Shown: positions 41,180-56,500, counted from the first letter of the stretch. The stretch: DNA of 64,000 bases from Mermis nigrescens (GCA_036768485.1 JAVLUZ010000412.1:620001-684000), one strand, 5' to 3'. Notes: generated from the letters alone by a model not told the origin. Numbers and translations: made by a program.

Positions 41180-41844
41180 ATGAACAGTGATGTACCATAT
41201 GTCTTATTGCCATCGAACGATTCAAACCAAGATATGTCATGGGCTGACTGCGATTCGCTTTCAGACGAAGCTGCCCCATTTGGTCTACAGGACGAATTAT
41301 TTGTCGGGCAGTCGGATTCGGAGAATAATGGATATAGTGTTTTGGAAAGGATTTATCCAGACGATTTTGACACCGTTTTAGGCTTATCTGTCGGCAAATA
41401 CGGCTTGTATCAGAAATTCTTAGTTTTATTATTATGTATTCCCGCCTGCTTTATCAGTGCTTTTGCTACATTCGATCTGATTTTTATTGCTTATAAGCCT
41501 GACTTCAGATGTAATGTACCCTACTCAATAGGAGATGGCTTAGTTGTAGAGGAAGATGTAGAATATCAATTGCATACAAAGGCTGAGCTTGAACCCTTGA
41601 ATTCTTGGCCTAACTCGAGCTGGTATATAGAGCCGGATCAATGTACTTATGTTTTGACCGTTAATCGTACTCTGAATCTAACCTTTCAGTGTTCAAATTG
41701 GTCTTACGACCATGCTTTCATGGATAGAACTGTTGTCACGGACTGGAATTTAGTATGCGGTTTAGATCTTGAATCGAGAACTATTTGGAGTACTTTGAAT
41801 CTTGCTACTTTGGTCGCTGTGGTATATTCGTATATACAGGATAG
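41180..41844 (+). CDS. SLC22-like exon 1 (N terminus, TM1, extracellular loop, TM2)
   Basis: The ATG opens 221 codons; donor GTATAT at 41845 splits an Arg codon. FDTVLGLSVGKYGLYQKF leads into TM1 as in the family. The frame continues past 41844 to 42052, but that part is non-homologous intron. An AG at 41158-41159 precedes the ATG by 20 bases, so a 5'-UTR intron is possible. Confidence 0.92.
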
Positions 41845-44800
41845 GTATATATGCATGTACTCATATTTAAAGTATGGCACGATATGTACACGTCATAGCT
41901 GGGCAAGGCCAGAATTTTGGTTTCTGAAAATTTTTCAAGGTCAAAAAAGTCAAAAAGTGATGGTACTGACAAAACAAATAGAACTTCTTGACATTTCTCT
42001 CCAAGCTCTGTGTATTGGCTGCAAAAAATTGAAAACCTCCAAAATAGGATAGGTATTTTCGATTTTGCAAATGGTCTGCTCTCTTTGGAATTCAACCCCC
42101 ATGAACTTGTAGTTATGAATGGCCTCGACCCAGCTTGGACTGTTCCATTTATTCTTTGCAAGTATAGAATCTTCTGTTTCCTCATAACTTAGAGTGAATA
42201 GCCTTTTCAGTTCCCCAATTTTAGTCTATATTAAAGATTTTTTATTAATTATGAATTCAGATCGTTTTCAATCAATAGACACCTATTTAATATGAATCCA
42301 GATTTCTGCATGATCTGTAAATTATCATATTCAAGGGGAGATAGAATATGTAAGTTTTTAGTTTGTTGAGTTATAGTAGTCTTTAGGCCATACTTAATCT
42401 TGAGGGTCTCACCCACCCGCAAAATGTTTTTCACCCATTCCAAAAATTTTTTAACCTGTTTAAATCACCTATTTCAAGCGTTTTTATCGATTTTTCAGTT
42501 TAAAGGTACCAACTTTTTCAGCGTTTCGCGCCAAATGACCATTTTTGACTATTTTGTTAAATTTTTCTTGAAAATTCTAATGTTTTAGTCGTCTGGAAAG
42601 AAAGAACATCGTCAGAAACACAAAAAAATTGGGTTTTTTACACGCACTCGTAGTTTTTAGTCAAAAAACAATTAAATTATTTTTTGGTTTCACCCTCTTC
42701 TCCTCCACTTTCCATTCTGTGCATGTACGCCTAAAACAGATTAAATACGAGGTTGTGAAAAAGAAGTTGAAAAATTAAAGGAATGCATTAGTTGTGAAGT
42801 AAAGTAATTTCGATAATGTTAAAAATTCTTGATTCTTAAATATATTAAACGACTTTTCACATTTATAAAAAGTTTGTTTCTAGGTACGGTCGAAAAAAAG
42901 CATTCGTCGTCAATCTTTCCGTTTATTTAACTGGGTCATTGGCTTCTGTGTTGCTGCCACAGAATGTTTTTGAATTTGGAATACTCAAATTTATGTCTGG
43001 TATTACGTGCATGTGGGATATTTGCTTTTGCTGGGCGTTGGAGTTGGTCAGCGGCTCGGACACGCGAACCTTGGTAGTATACATGCATGTGTTATGCCTC
43101 AGAATTAAGATATGTTCCATCATTTCATACCAAAAAAATGAAAGTCTAACTTTTAATTTGTAAGTTAATGTACAGACGTTTTTTTTGTGAAAAATTTGTT
43201 AAAATCAGCTCAGTTTTTGATTTGAAAATTAATCAGGTCATAGCCGTTTTGTCAAGAGTAAATTACAGTATGCTCAAGGCCCGGCCCATATTCACGTGGG
43301 GGGCAGGGGCTGCTCCCCGGAAATAAAGAGAAAAATTCTCGGAGTAGGTCTAAAACACCGCCAAAACAGGTTTTTATGGTACGTTTGAGCTAGAAAACGC
43401 AAATTTTTTTGGCGTTTTGCGTCGGATTTATTGTTTATCTATAGTTTCGATCTTCTGTCCCACTCAGAATCGCTCAAATTCGAGTTAGATGTGTAGAAAA
43501 TGTCAAATTTTTTCATTCATCTTCCGTATTGGTTATCTTTTTGTGACACGAAGTTGATACATTGTTTATCGATTCAATGATGTAAAATCAGTTGTAATGA
43601 TGGTTTAAGCGTCATTTTGTTTTCGTATTAAATTGTAGTCAAAATTTTTTTGAAATTTTCCTTCAGTATTGTATAGAGCTCACCTAGATACGCTCAGAAA
43701 TGCCTTTATTTTTTGCCTATCTCCTAATGTTTCTCGAGATATTTGACTTCAAACTTCTCGCCTCCCCCAAAATAAAATCCTGGATACGGGCCTGCTCGGG
43801 CATTCGGTTAAAATGTCGGACGGAGAAAATGTGAAATTAGCGATGTTAATAAATCTTTTTATCATCTACGTATTAAATACCCTCCTCGTGTACTCGTATA
43901 TACATATATCGAAGAATAATGAATTTTCTCGCAATTTTTTTCAAAACTGACTTGAGAAAATTTATAGACAGAATTGCATTTCTAATTTATGCGCTTTGTG
44001 ACAAAATCTTGTACTTCAAGATAACGACTCAAATGAGCATGTTGTTTGGTTTGGCAAACATGTCGCTGGCTTTAGTTGCCTACTTGTGTCGAGATTGGGT
44101 GCTTATGGGATTGAGCACAACCATTCCATTTTTCGCTCTTTACTCCTACATCTGGCTCGTTCCGGAGTCGCCACGTTGGTTATTGACTCAGAATAAAATT
44201 GAAGATGCCTTTCATATTATGCTCAAAATGGGAAAGCGTCAAAATTCAAAGGTTAGAATATTGTAAAAAATATTTGGAGAAAATCAGATTTTTCATTATG
44301 GTCTCAGTAGTCATTCTATACAAGCGTATATCTACACTACAGCTGTAGAAGTTTCATGCTTATTGAATAAAATATTAAAGATTATTTCGCGAAATTTCGT
44401 GCGGTTTTACAGCACTTAAGTTCATTTATGTGGGCTGGAATGATTTAAAGTTGACTCTCATTATTATGTAAATAGAAGTGGGCAGACATGCACAGCACAA
44501 GAATTCTGGGGGGTTAAATTTTATAGTGCTTTTTTGGGCCCAAAAAGCCGTCAAAAACATAGTTTTCTGGCGTTTCTGACGACGCTTTATCTTTATCTCT
44601 ATCTTTATACTCTATCCTCATTCATTTTTAAAAAATTTCGAAAATAACAAAAAAGTCTGTCAAATTGAACAAAATATAGTCAAAACATGTGTATGTGGAG
44701 CGAAACGCCGAAAATTTGACACTTTAGAGCAAATATATGACTAAAAACGCCTAAAAAGCACATTTTCTTAAATTTCTTGGGGCTGTGAAACCCCTCTTCC

Positions 44801-47800
44801 CCAACCGCCCCCTCCAGATTATGTATGGAAGTGGGTAACGAAGAGTGTGTCATTCAAAGACGTAATGATGGAAATCAGTTTGTATCAGTTATTGGCTTAG
44901 TGCTGCTTAAGAGATAAATAAGAGTGCAGAGCTTCATGCCTACCATAAAAGCATTGTTCTCCATAAAAATTTCACTTTTATATAATGCAAAAGCTTTAAG
45001 TCATTATGACTAGCAATTTTGTTTGAAAAGTGTAGTTTCAAGTTTAGGGTCTCATGTTGACTCGTCGCTGCATCTGACTGCCTTTTGCTGGTTGCTCTCC
45101 ACTAAGAATGTTTGAATAACTTCTGTTTTGAACAGGCGCTTGAAAACTTCGATGAAAGTGTCCGTCATGAACTTGAAAATTCTAGAGTTCAACCAAAAGC
45201 AACAGAAATTATTAGTGCGGGGGTAAATGACCCCCAATTTTTGAACGCAAACAGAAAAACGCCGGAAATCGCAAGTTTTTTTTAATATCGGAGGGGGTCA
45301 AACATTTTCTGACTTTAGGGGGATGGGGGGACGACCTACTTTGGGTGAGGGTATCTCCCATCCCTCTGTTACGTGTCTGCTTTGCACTATTCCTAAATTG
45401 TTTTCCTATGATTTGCCTCTGTTGTAACCACAGAGAAACTTTAATTAATGCACTAAGGGCTAATAACAAAAGGTTAGGCTTTCTGGCTCCAAAATTGCGC
45501 TCGTAGTATGTTTAACTCAATTTATGAATAATTTTTGCGCATTTCTTCGTAGTAGCTACTTATGATGTGTTCAATTTAATCATAAAATAATGAGTAACTG
45601 ATAGATATATTAAAAATTTTAACGCTTTGGAAAGGCGCAAAAAATTTTTCGGAAAAATTGAATTTTATTGCATCAGTGATAGAGCCTGCATGTACATCGT
45701 AAACGCTATCGTCTATGTATAAAAAGTCGGCAAAAAACCTGGTCAATAGTTTCCTTTTTATGCGTGATTTCTCGATTATACAGGGTGGCCCTTAAAAAAG
45801 ACTACAATTCAATATGACAGTCATTACTTCGACTGATGTGTACATAAAACTTTAGGTCCAGCTGCATTAGATAGATAGACTTATCTGGGTTTGGCCCAGT
45901 GATCGGACCGAGGCCTCGCCTGGCAAGGCTCGGCATTTTTTGGAGCCTCGGCGTCGAGGGTGAAGCTGAAAAGTGCCGATGCGCCAAGGGTTAAAATCAA
46001 ATTTGAATAAGTTTAATATATCCGTTAAATATTAACTATTTAGAATGCATCTGCAGTACACAGGCTGTTTTTTACCTATTGGCTTTTCTTATGGTTTTAG
46101 GCGCGTACCCAGTTACGCCAAGTTACATACAGCAAAGTGCCAATTGATATTCATATGATGACTAAGTTATAATTCTCATGCTCTCTACATGGATCGGAAA
46201 GTACAGTGTAATTTCCGTCATATCACCTATCACACCAGAATTGGATGACCAGGGGCGGATTTAAGGGGGCGGGGGCAGCCCTCTATTGGCCAAAAATATT
46301 TGGCGAGATAAAGAATGGATATGCAATTTGCAATGATTTTTGGCCGTCAGTGACCATAATTTCTCAAAGTTTTCCGGCGCTACGCGCCGGATGATACCTA
46401 TTAATGACATTTATTTACTTTCTTGGCGACCCGGAACCCATTTTCTGTTCATGTAGGTTTCAAACCAATTTTAACAGCAGAAACAGCTATTTTTGAATAT
46501 TTTTCTTCTATTTTCAGTTAAAAATTTCGATTTTTCGCATCAAATGCTATAAATACAGGAAATCAAGCAGCAAATCATGCTTCTAGACGTCTGTCCGCCT
46601 TAATTTCACTAAGTTTCCAGCGCTTCGCGCCGGATTTTTGTTAAAGTCAAAGAAATTAAATGATTTTTTCGCACAAAATTGTCGGAAATTCTAAAATTTG
46701 TAGAAAAATATTGCGTCAAAAGCGATCTTATGTAAAAGTATACAATGTAAAACGCCGAAACAACGCTATTTCGTGCGTTAAGGGCAAATTTTCGGATCTA
46801 TTTTTGACTGTTTTTGGAAAAGTTGGGATACCGCCCCCTTAGGAAAACCCTACATCCGTCACTGTGGATGACTGAAAAAGCGTGTTTAAACATGCATTAC
46901 TGCAAAAGCGAGCACAACAACGGTTGCAGTTCTGTCTTTACATATCTTATTTCGTTTGTTCGTTTATTTCTTCGACACTGTTTTCTTATTTATACTAAAA
47001 AACTTTTTAAGTGCTTGTTCAGCCATATTTTTTATTAACTTTCCGAAGTCTTCAACGCAGTGTTTTTTTTGTACTCGGCAAAGATTTTTCCCGATGTACA
47101 AAGACTTTTCGCGACCGTCTTTGTACACGTACAAAGATTTTTGGGAAGACAAAAATTGTGAAAAAGGTCTAAAATTCGAAAAAATTTTCGGTGCTTCGCG
47201 TCGGAATAAGTAGTTGTGTGTTCTATATATCTTTACGATAGCAGAAATTGCATTTCAAAATGAAAAATGTCAAATTTTTCGGCGCTTCGCACCGTTTTAA
47301 GACGATTTTTATTGAATTTTGCCCTTAGAGACCCAGAAATCAGCTAAAATACACCACCAAAAGTCGAACAACCCTGTTTTTCACCACACTAAAATCGCTA
47401 CTGTACCATATTATAGTACCCAAAAACTTGTGTGTACAAAATGTACAAAGATAATTGGAAAGACAAAAACTGTAAAAAGGTGTAAAATTCCTAAAAATTT
47501 TCGGCAATGAGTAATTGTTTGTCCTATACATCTTTAAAATGGCAGAATTTGCATTTAGAATGGAAAAATGTCAAATTTTTCCGTTTTGAGACAATTGTTA
47601 GTACTTTTTGGCGTCAGAAACCCAGAAATTAGCTAAAATACACTACCAAAGATCGAAAACCCTGTTTTGCCACACTAAATTCGCTACTGTACTATATAAT
47701 AATACACAAAAATTTGCATGCACAAAATGTACAAAGACTTTCGGGGACCATATTTTTACATGTACAAACGGACCTTGTACAAAAAAAACGCTGCTCCAAC

Positions 47801-50467
47801 GGCAACTTGTCAAATTAAAGATGCTTTCATGCTGCTGACTTTATTCAATAAATTCTTCACACATTTAATCTACTATTATTGAAAATAAGAATGAATCGTT
47901 TGACATATTATGCGTTTCGATTTCACTTTCAGTAAAATACTTGTATGTAAATCGACTCTGCATGAAATTTTTGTTCTCTGAAGTAGTGTTCTCTCAGTCA
48001 TTGTTCTTTACTTAAGCTATTCGATTTCACTATACTCGTATTCGTATTTCGTAATGTCGATTGTATCAAATGCTCAAAAAAACTCCTTTTTGTAAAGCAC
48101 GATCTCAAAGCAGTTGGTTATAATAGTGTGACTTTAAAGAATCTGATAAAGGATGATGACGGCGATGACGCGATAGCACAACAAGGCGAAATAGATGAGG
48201 CTAACTCTGATTCAAATGATCTAGATTTTGATTACGAATTATCTGTTTCATCAGATTGGAATAAGTATCCTGGCTAACATCATAAACATTTGTTTTAGTT
48301 CGATAAAGTGTCTAATATTACGATCATTCTCTAGCTCGGTCCGATCACTGGTTTGAACCACGGTAAAAGTTCAGCTACCAGCGGTTCATGCACTATTTAC
48401 ACCTCACTTTGGCATTGCTTAAACCCTAAAATTTCTGCATTATGCCACAATACTGCGTATATATAGGTGTCCTTTTTTGACATTTTGACAATAAATTCAG
48501 TCACAACAATTACCTAGCACATTTGTAAACCCCCAGAGTAGACATGCGTCCCATTAAATGCAAAAATTTCAAGATATCATCAGAAGAGATTGTAAATTAA
48601 TGGCAGGACCAATGACACTGTTGACGTCTAAACAATATTAAAGTAGGGTGTAAACAAATTGCCGTAGCGCCCGAATCGTTGACATCTGACCGAAATTTTG
48701 TAAGCGGTTTGAAGGAGGACATTTTCATCTATCTAATGCAGCCAATTTTAAAGTTTCATCTTTAAATCAGCTGAACTTATGACCCCTTAAACCGAAATGC
48801 AGCTTTTTTATGAGCCACCCTGTATATATTTTGCGATCCTTCTTTTTTTCGCTTAACTCCTTTCTAGATGAAACCCGGCACACTTTGGGCAATGCTCAAT
48901 TCGCTCAGTTCTAGAGCCAAAACTAACGAAAGCAACGGAGACCCTCGTTTGACAGTGTCACAATTCTTTAAGAGCAAAAACTTGATGTGGAAAAACTTTA
49001 TCCTCACTTACGTTGTAGTTGTGGCCAATCAGCTCTACGGAACCATTCCATACGACAGTCAAAACTTATATTCCAACTTCTACATCGCTTATCTCATCCC
49101 AACCGCCGTTGAACTTCCCGCCACTTTGTGCAACGTTTTTATCGTTAATAAGTTAGTACAAATTATTGTACTACACATAAGCAGCTGAGAAAAAGTATTG
49201 TTTTTTATATAGAAAAGTATATAATGAAGATGTGTGAATATCAATAGAATACACAGACATTATTTTTTCCATTGTTATTTATGTATGCATCGCACACGTG
49301 GGCATAGTGGAGAGGGCAGGCCTGGTCTTAGGCATTTGGGGGCCCTGTGCGAGGTACTTTTTGGGGACCCTGTGCGAGGTACCTATTTGGTACTCCATTT
49401 GTATAGTGCATGTGGCGGGGCCCCTTCGGGGCCCTGGGGCCCTGTGCGGCCGCACACTCCGCACATGCCTAAGACCGGGCCTGGGAGAGGGGGGTATTAC
49501 CCCTACCTAAGGTTTTGGAAAATATGGTACTGTTCGGTGATTTTGGGAAAAGGAAAGGTGAGGCAAGACCATTCGTGAGAATTGCAGGAAAAAACCGAAA
49601 ATTTTGCCCAAAGACGGTAAAAATACCAAATTTTCCACAGCTTCGCGCCATACTGATTAATTTTCTCGCTAAAAACCCATAATGCGGCTAAACTTTATAA
49701 ATAATGGTTGGGAAACCCAGTTTACCGCACATAACGTGCTACTTTTTCATATAATAGTACTTTATAATTTACATGTATAAAGCGACATACAAAAACAATG
49801 ACTTCGATTTACTTAATGAACATTCCTGCATTTCACCCCCTCTGGCCACCTCCACCTTGCCCATCTATGATGCATATTGCATAGTAGGTATTAAAAAGAC
49901 AAATTAAAATATAATAAAATATTAAAATAAACATTAAAATATTAAAATTATATTGAAATCAAAAATGACATATTATTATTATTAATATCATATATTCAGC
50001 AATAGGCATCAAAAATTAGTTTTATAAAATATCCAAAAAAAATGCATTAATATTGTTGTATTTTTTGTAAATTATCCATGCAGTATACAAGCTCATCTCC
50101 CTGTGTATACTAACTTAATATAAAAGGGATGAATCGAAAAATATTGAGATGATGCTGGAATCGTCGGCATTTTATTCTTTTCTTCCAAAAATATAGAATT
50201 GAACTTCTCAATTTTGCAATAAGCACATATATATATTACATATAAATTTTTTTCTAAGATCAACTCAAATGTGAATCGGTTAATTAACTGAACACCTTTA
50301 TGTTTGGTTTCACGTCAAATGGAACACCGAAATAATTTTCTTAAACGTGATCTTATTTCAGCTTTGTTGCACCTATTAAAAAGCGACATCTTTGAAGATC
50401 ATTAGAATTTCCTGCTAGCAAGATTTTTTCGGAACTGATGCTTATGCTAATATGATTGAATTAGTTG

Positions 50468-50563
<96 letters not shown>

Positions 50564-53500
50564 TTGTAGTACATGTACAAAGAAGGTTCCGAAAAGTCTT
50601 TGTACATCGGTAAAAATCTTTGCCGAATACAAAAAAATAACACTGGGTAACATGATCAAAAATCAGAAATAACAAATGAATAATACTGTTCAAAAGAAGG
50701 TTAAGCTAGCTTTGATCCTATTGGCTCATGATAAATGGATTTGCATAATGTACATAGCTCATTGAAACGTTTTTTTCGAAAGTTCATGAAGTGAAACTAT
50801 GATGACTTAATAACTTTGTTTTTTTCCAGACAATGAAATAAATTAAAGGCGACATCTGCATATTGTATCAGGTTTAATGCTGCTCTACTAAATCAATTCT
50901 TATCATGAAAGTTTCTTTCAATTTTTCAATACTTAAAGTATAAGCTATTTCGAATCTCATCATGTCAAAACTCAGCCTTCGAGCGTTTATCTGCCATCAT
51001 AATTAATACTCTATTTGAATAGGTGCAAATGAAAATATACAAAATATTTTCGCTCCGAAATCCGCGCTTCTATGTTTATTCTCTAAAACAGTTAACCTCA
51101 ATAGAAAATACGTGACGCATAATACCGCATGAATAAAATAAAATACAAAAAGACATCAGATTTAAATGGTAATTGCGACAGCCTAGGTCTGCCGGCTCGA
51201 CGCCATCCACATTATAATGATTAAGCACTACAATTGTATGCCATAAACCACATCGCTACGTCTAATCTGAATAAAATTCAGGAAAAAACATTCATCGGTC
51301 CGATTTGTTAAACCTCACTCACTCACTGCTATATAAACCCTCGCGAAGCATATTTCAATTTTTCCAACCAGCAATTTTTGGGATTAAATACTTATTTCTC
51401 AGTTTACTCGGAATACACTTGGACTCGGTTCCTAAAAATTCATAATTTTCGGGTCCGGATCTTTACTTTTGAAAATTCCGGGTCCGTATCTTTGCTTCCG
51501 AAAATTTCGGGTCCGGATCCGGGTCCGGATCCAGAAAAATCGTCGGATTGTGCCGGATCCGGGTCCGGAATACTTGGACCCGGTCCATCCCATAATTTTA
51601 ATTTAATTCAGTTTATCATAATTTTGCTTAAAAAATTAATATCATGCTATATAGTTCGATAAAAAATATTGATTTTCATAGATCATGTACGGTTCGGATT
51701 TCATAGAAGTTAGCATGTATTTCTGAGCATTTTATTTTAGTATGCTTAAAGCACGCATGAAGTAGTGCTTTCCAGCGCTACACATCTTAATCAGATTTGT
51801 TGTACTTCAGTGTGCTAGAAAAGCATGAAAAGTTATAGCTCCAATGGTTAGAACGTGCTGAAATACATTGAAAACATGATTTTCATCAGTGAGTCTAAAC
51901 AGTAATTCATTCCTCGTGTTCTTATTCTTCTTCTTTTCGAGGGTTCTATAGAAAGGATTCTTCTTTCGCATTGCTTTGAAGCAAGAATTTCTCCTTAAGG
52001 CTGCTTTTTTAAAAATTGAAATGAATTTATCAAATAGCTACTTGCATCGCCTACTGTAAAATACTTCATGAGGGTACTTATGACGTATGACAAACTTTTT
52101 GCTATTGAATGTAAAATCATCCTTAAGGATAGGTAAGTACATAATTCGATTCACGTGCGGTTTTTAAGTCCTGACCGGACCTGCACGTGGGGGTTGGGGT
52201 TCCAGACTCCCCTTCCCCGAATGGAAGAATGGGAAATTTTTTTGGATAAATGAGGCAAAGTGAACGCCAAAATCGGTGAAAATTGAAAATGTTTCCCTAA
52301 AATTCCCTAAATAGACCAGAAACTGTTTAATAAACGTAGTTTTAAGACTATTTTAACGCTTATACTAGTTTTCGAGGTCATTTTGGACCAAAAAAGGTCA
52401 GTGCTCGAACCCCTCCCAGATCGGCCATGCTTTGCGTTGGTTTTGCGTGACTTAATTTACTTACTTTTTTCTTCAAAAATGTGCCCTTTCGAATTCACCT
52501 GATTTTGTCGACTCGACGTTTTTCCCTAATCGCACGTCCCGATAATTTTCTCCGCTTTAATTACGACAGATTAGCATTCATGCACTTATCTAGTAAGCAG
52601 ACTAATTTTTTATCACACCTGTCGCATATATGTTGTTTAATAGACAAATCCCAGTCAAGTATATGTTTTATATATTTCTTAGCTTTTGTCAAATTATATC
52701 TAGCAACAACATACATTTAACGGCTCTAAATTTTGGGTGGGGGTCCCTTTGTTCGGGGGTAAAGACCTTCAATTTTTTTAGCCAAAAGGGGCTAAAAACA
52801 CCTAAAAACGGCCAAAAAATTAAATTTTGTCCAGAAGTTGAGGGTCGAAAACTTTCTGGCTTTGGGGGATGAGTAACAACCAACTTTGGGTGGGGGATCC
52901 CCATCCCTCTCTTACACGTATGCCTAGCAATAATATATAGCGCATTCTTATGGTTTTAGAATCGGACGAATTCTACCTTTGAGCATATTTATGTTAATTA
53001 GCGCTGTTTGTTGCTTGTTGACATGGCCTTTAGAAAGTGAAAGCCAGTGGTCGACACTTGTGCTGGCCGCTTTATCGCGATTTTTTATTAGCGCCGCTCT
53101 GGCCGTTCAGGAGCAAGTGTCCGAAGAGACCTATCCTACTGTAGGACGTGGTGTTGGCGGCAGTATTAGCTTCGGCGCCTCGGCGATAGCCGCGTTTGGC
53201 ATACAGTAATAGTCGTACTCAGGCGTGCGCAGCTTTGGGGATTCTGGGGGACAGGTAAAGGAGAGAAAATTTTAAAGGGCCTTCTTTTAGCTCAAAACCG
53301 GTGGATACGCGTCAGAAATATGATTTTTTCGGCGTTTCTGACGATGCTCCATCTTTTAAGGACTCAAAACCATAAACAAATTTCGGAAAAATTTCAAATA
53401 ATTTTAGTAAATCGAACAAAATATAGTTAAAAATAGATATAGGACGCAAAGCGGCGAAAATTCGACACTTTTGAGCAAACAATTGACTAAACACGCAAAA

Positions 53501-56500
53501 AAACCTTCTGCAGAAACTTCCCCTCCCGCCCGCTCCGCAATCTCTCAGAATCATGCATGGTCGTACGTATCGTACTGCTGTCATTTCCTGTGTAAAATAT
53601 AAAAAATGCTTAAAAAGCAAAAAAGAATCAGAAGGTACGAATTTCACTGACGTTATGAAGTAGAGCATGTTGAAAAACGTCGAAAAATGCAGTATGAGGC
53701 TCGATACTCCTTAGATCTCTGGAAGCATGCACGTTTTCTAATAGTTTTTTATAGTTTAAATTGCACTGCCGTTTATGCAAAAAGTTGAACATAGTTTTCA
53801 AAACAAATAGTCTAGTATATCAAACAAATTTCTTACTCATTTAGGCTTGGGCACATATTTCTTATTTTATTTTCTAGCATTCTTTTGGATTTTATGATTT
53901 TTGATCGGGGAAAGATTGCTCCTATGTTAATGTAAGAAAGGTATATGTACGCACTGTTAAAACAATAAAGTAAAGGGATGCCAGGAAGTTTAAATACTCC
54001 AAACAATGTGTGTACAGAAAAAGCATTAAATCGTTCGTAAGCGCAGAGTGTGGTTTTTTCTATGTTTTATCAGCTTCAGTAAATAAAATTTAAGGTAAAA
54101 TCAATCATGATAAATATGACCTACTGAATTCGTTGAATACCATGCAGTTGAGGGATTTAGCTACTTCAGAGAAATTATGTAAAGTTAAGGCTAAAACGGG
54201 AAAAATCAAACTTTTATGCTAAATTGCTTAGAATCAATCAGTAACTGTCGATTATGATACTTTTCACGCTATTTTATAGTTCATACCAGTTTTCAAGACA
54301 ATTTTAGCTTGACTTCTCCCCAAACTGAACTGGCCAACAAGACCGATCTTGCTACGCACCACACATGGCCATGGGGGGTTATCAACCCTACCTTAGATTT
54401 TGGAAAATCAGGTACTGTCAGGTGATTTTGAGAAAACGTAAAGTGTTGCAAGACATTTTTGAGCTTGGTGCGGTAAAAAGGCCGCAAACTCTATTTGAAA
54501 ACGGTAAATTATCAAAATTTTCCGGCGCTTCGCGGCGTATTGCTAATTTTTGCATTTTTTCATCACTGAAAGCCCAGAAATAGATCAACCCCACCACTAA
54601 AGTTCTTAACACCTACCTAGCCACACAGTACGCGTTACTGTACCATTTAGTACACTAAAATTTACATGTACAGAATCTTCGAAAATTTTTGAGGACCATA
54701 TTTGTACATGCACAACATACAATGAGACCTCTACAAAAATACTGATCAATTACCGTCACAATTTGAATTATCTGCATAAGTCGTGATCGAGGACGTACGT
54801 TTTATAGGAGGGGATTGATTTCCTTCCCCAGAATGGCAACTGACCCTCGCAAGAATGGGCGAGACCCCCTCAAATTGTCGATTTTCCGGTAAATTTGTAA
54901 AAAGTGTGCCTTTTTAAGCGTTTTTAGCTCAATTTCGACAACAATCATTGTTGAATTGTGTTGACTCATAAGTTACAGTCACAGTTGCATTTGTGTAGCA
55001 TTTACGGTTTGGGGTGATGCGGGGTTCATCCAGTCTTTCGAAACAAAATGATGTTAAAAATAAGTAGAAAGATTCAAAAAAGCGCAAATACTACATTAAT
55101 GTTTCAGATTCTGATTAATTTCAGTTATTTTCGCGAATAAAAGCCTTGACTTTTGTCCGTTTCTGACTTAAATCTTGCCTTATCTACCCCAGGAAATTTT
55201 CCCATTCCCCAAATCTCTACGTGCACGACTGCTTGCTGTAGTTCTAATAAATGTAGGAGAATGTCACTTTATATCGCTACATAAAATCGTACTTGAAAAT
55301 TAAATTGTTTCCATACAGTTCCTCATTAAATTCTTAATTTTGTCCGTTTTGTTTCAATAGCATTCATTTGCTCAGTAAGAAAGCTAAAAATCCGTAAAGA
55401 AAGTTGCAATTTAATCATAAACAGCTTACAAGCATACCTGGGCGATGGGGTTTTGGGGGAGGGTATGCACCCCCCCCCCGAGAAACCAAAATACCCCCTC
55501 AGAATTCAATTTAATTTGTTTTTCTGCAATTTTTTATGCCAATGGATAGTGCTCGATGAGAAACGTTGAAAAATGGTGTTTTTTTCGCCATACCGCCATT
55601 TTTTGACCTTTGAAAGTTCTTGCACCCCTCCCAGAATTTTGGTGCCGCCCACCTATGCTGAGACAGAAAGAATATTCAACTGAATATGATCTTAATCTGA
55701 GTAAAGGTGATATGCGTAGTAGTTATAATTATTCTTATTTATCATTATGTATATGATTATCATTGATTTTTTATTATTTTTCATCACTACTATTACGATA
55801 TATGTCACGAATAAGAGCTTGACACATATATTACAAAACAAATGCCAACATGGAACATCATATGACGATATTAAAAGTTATGTTTCTAGGCCCCAACCTT
55901 GGCTCCAGTAAAAAAGGCGGCCCCAGTACAGCTATAATAAGTATTATAGTAAAAAATACTAAAGTTTAGTACCTAAATGTATTATGTCTACTAAAGAATA
56001 AACAAAAGTTAAGTTCCACCTTTGTACATAAAAAATGGCCTTTTACAAGAACTAATGACCTGTATTTACTGCATGACCATTCCTGGATTTCACTTCCCTC
56101 TGGCCACTTCTGCCTTGCCCATCAATGCTACGCAACTACTGTTTGGATTAAGAATATATATGGACAAACCAGTCGGGTCTGATGGGGGAAAATCGCGAAG
56201 AAAGCGCCACAAATTTAATTCTGAGGTCTTATTCCAATTCAATTCTGACTATTACCGTATTCTGCGAAAGGTTTTCGAATTCTAGGGGTTTAAACCAAAC
56301 CTGGGCTTGGGGTTTGAGGGTATTCACCCCCACCCCCTTCCCCCAAGAAACCAAAATGCCCCCAGAATTCAATTTTTGGAGATTCTTTTTGTTTTTTTCG
56401 CAATTTTTTGATGCCAATGGATAATGCTCGATGAGAAACGTTTGAAAATGGTGTTTTTTCGCCATACCACCATTTTTGAGGCCATTTTTTATCTTTGAAA

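Larger units (their letters stand above)
45897..48350. mobile_element. 2.45-kb hAT-like element with two nested insertions
   Basis: Starts CAGTGATCGGACCGAGG, ends CTCGGTCCGATCACTG; flanks GTTTGGCC (45889-45896) and GTTTGAAC (48351-48358) match at 6 of 8. Holds complete elements at 46250-46864 and 47058-47793, and an acidic open frame before its right end. In SLC22-like intron 4. Confidence 0.8.

Noticed and set aside
42010..42192. Extension of the SLC22-like exon 1 frame and nearby frames as coding
   Set aside because: Homology to SLC22 stops at 41844 and resumes in phase at 42884.
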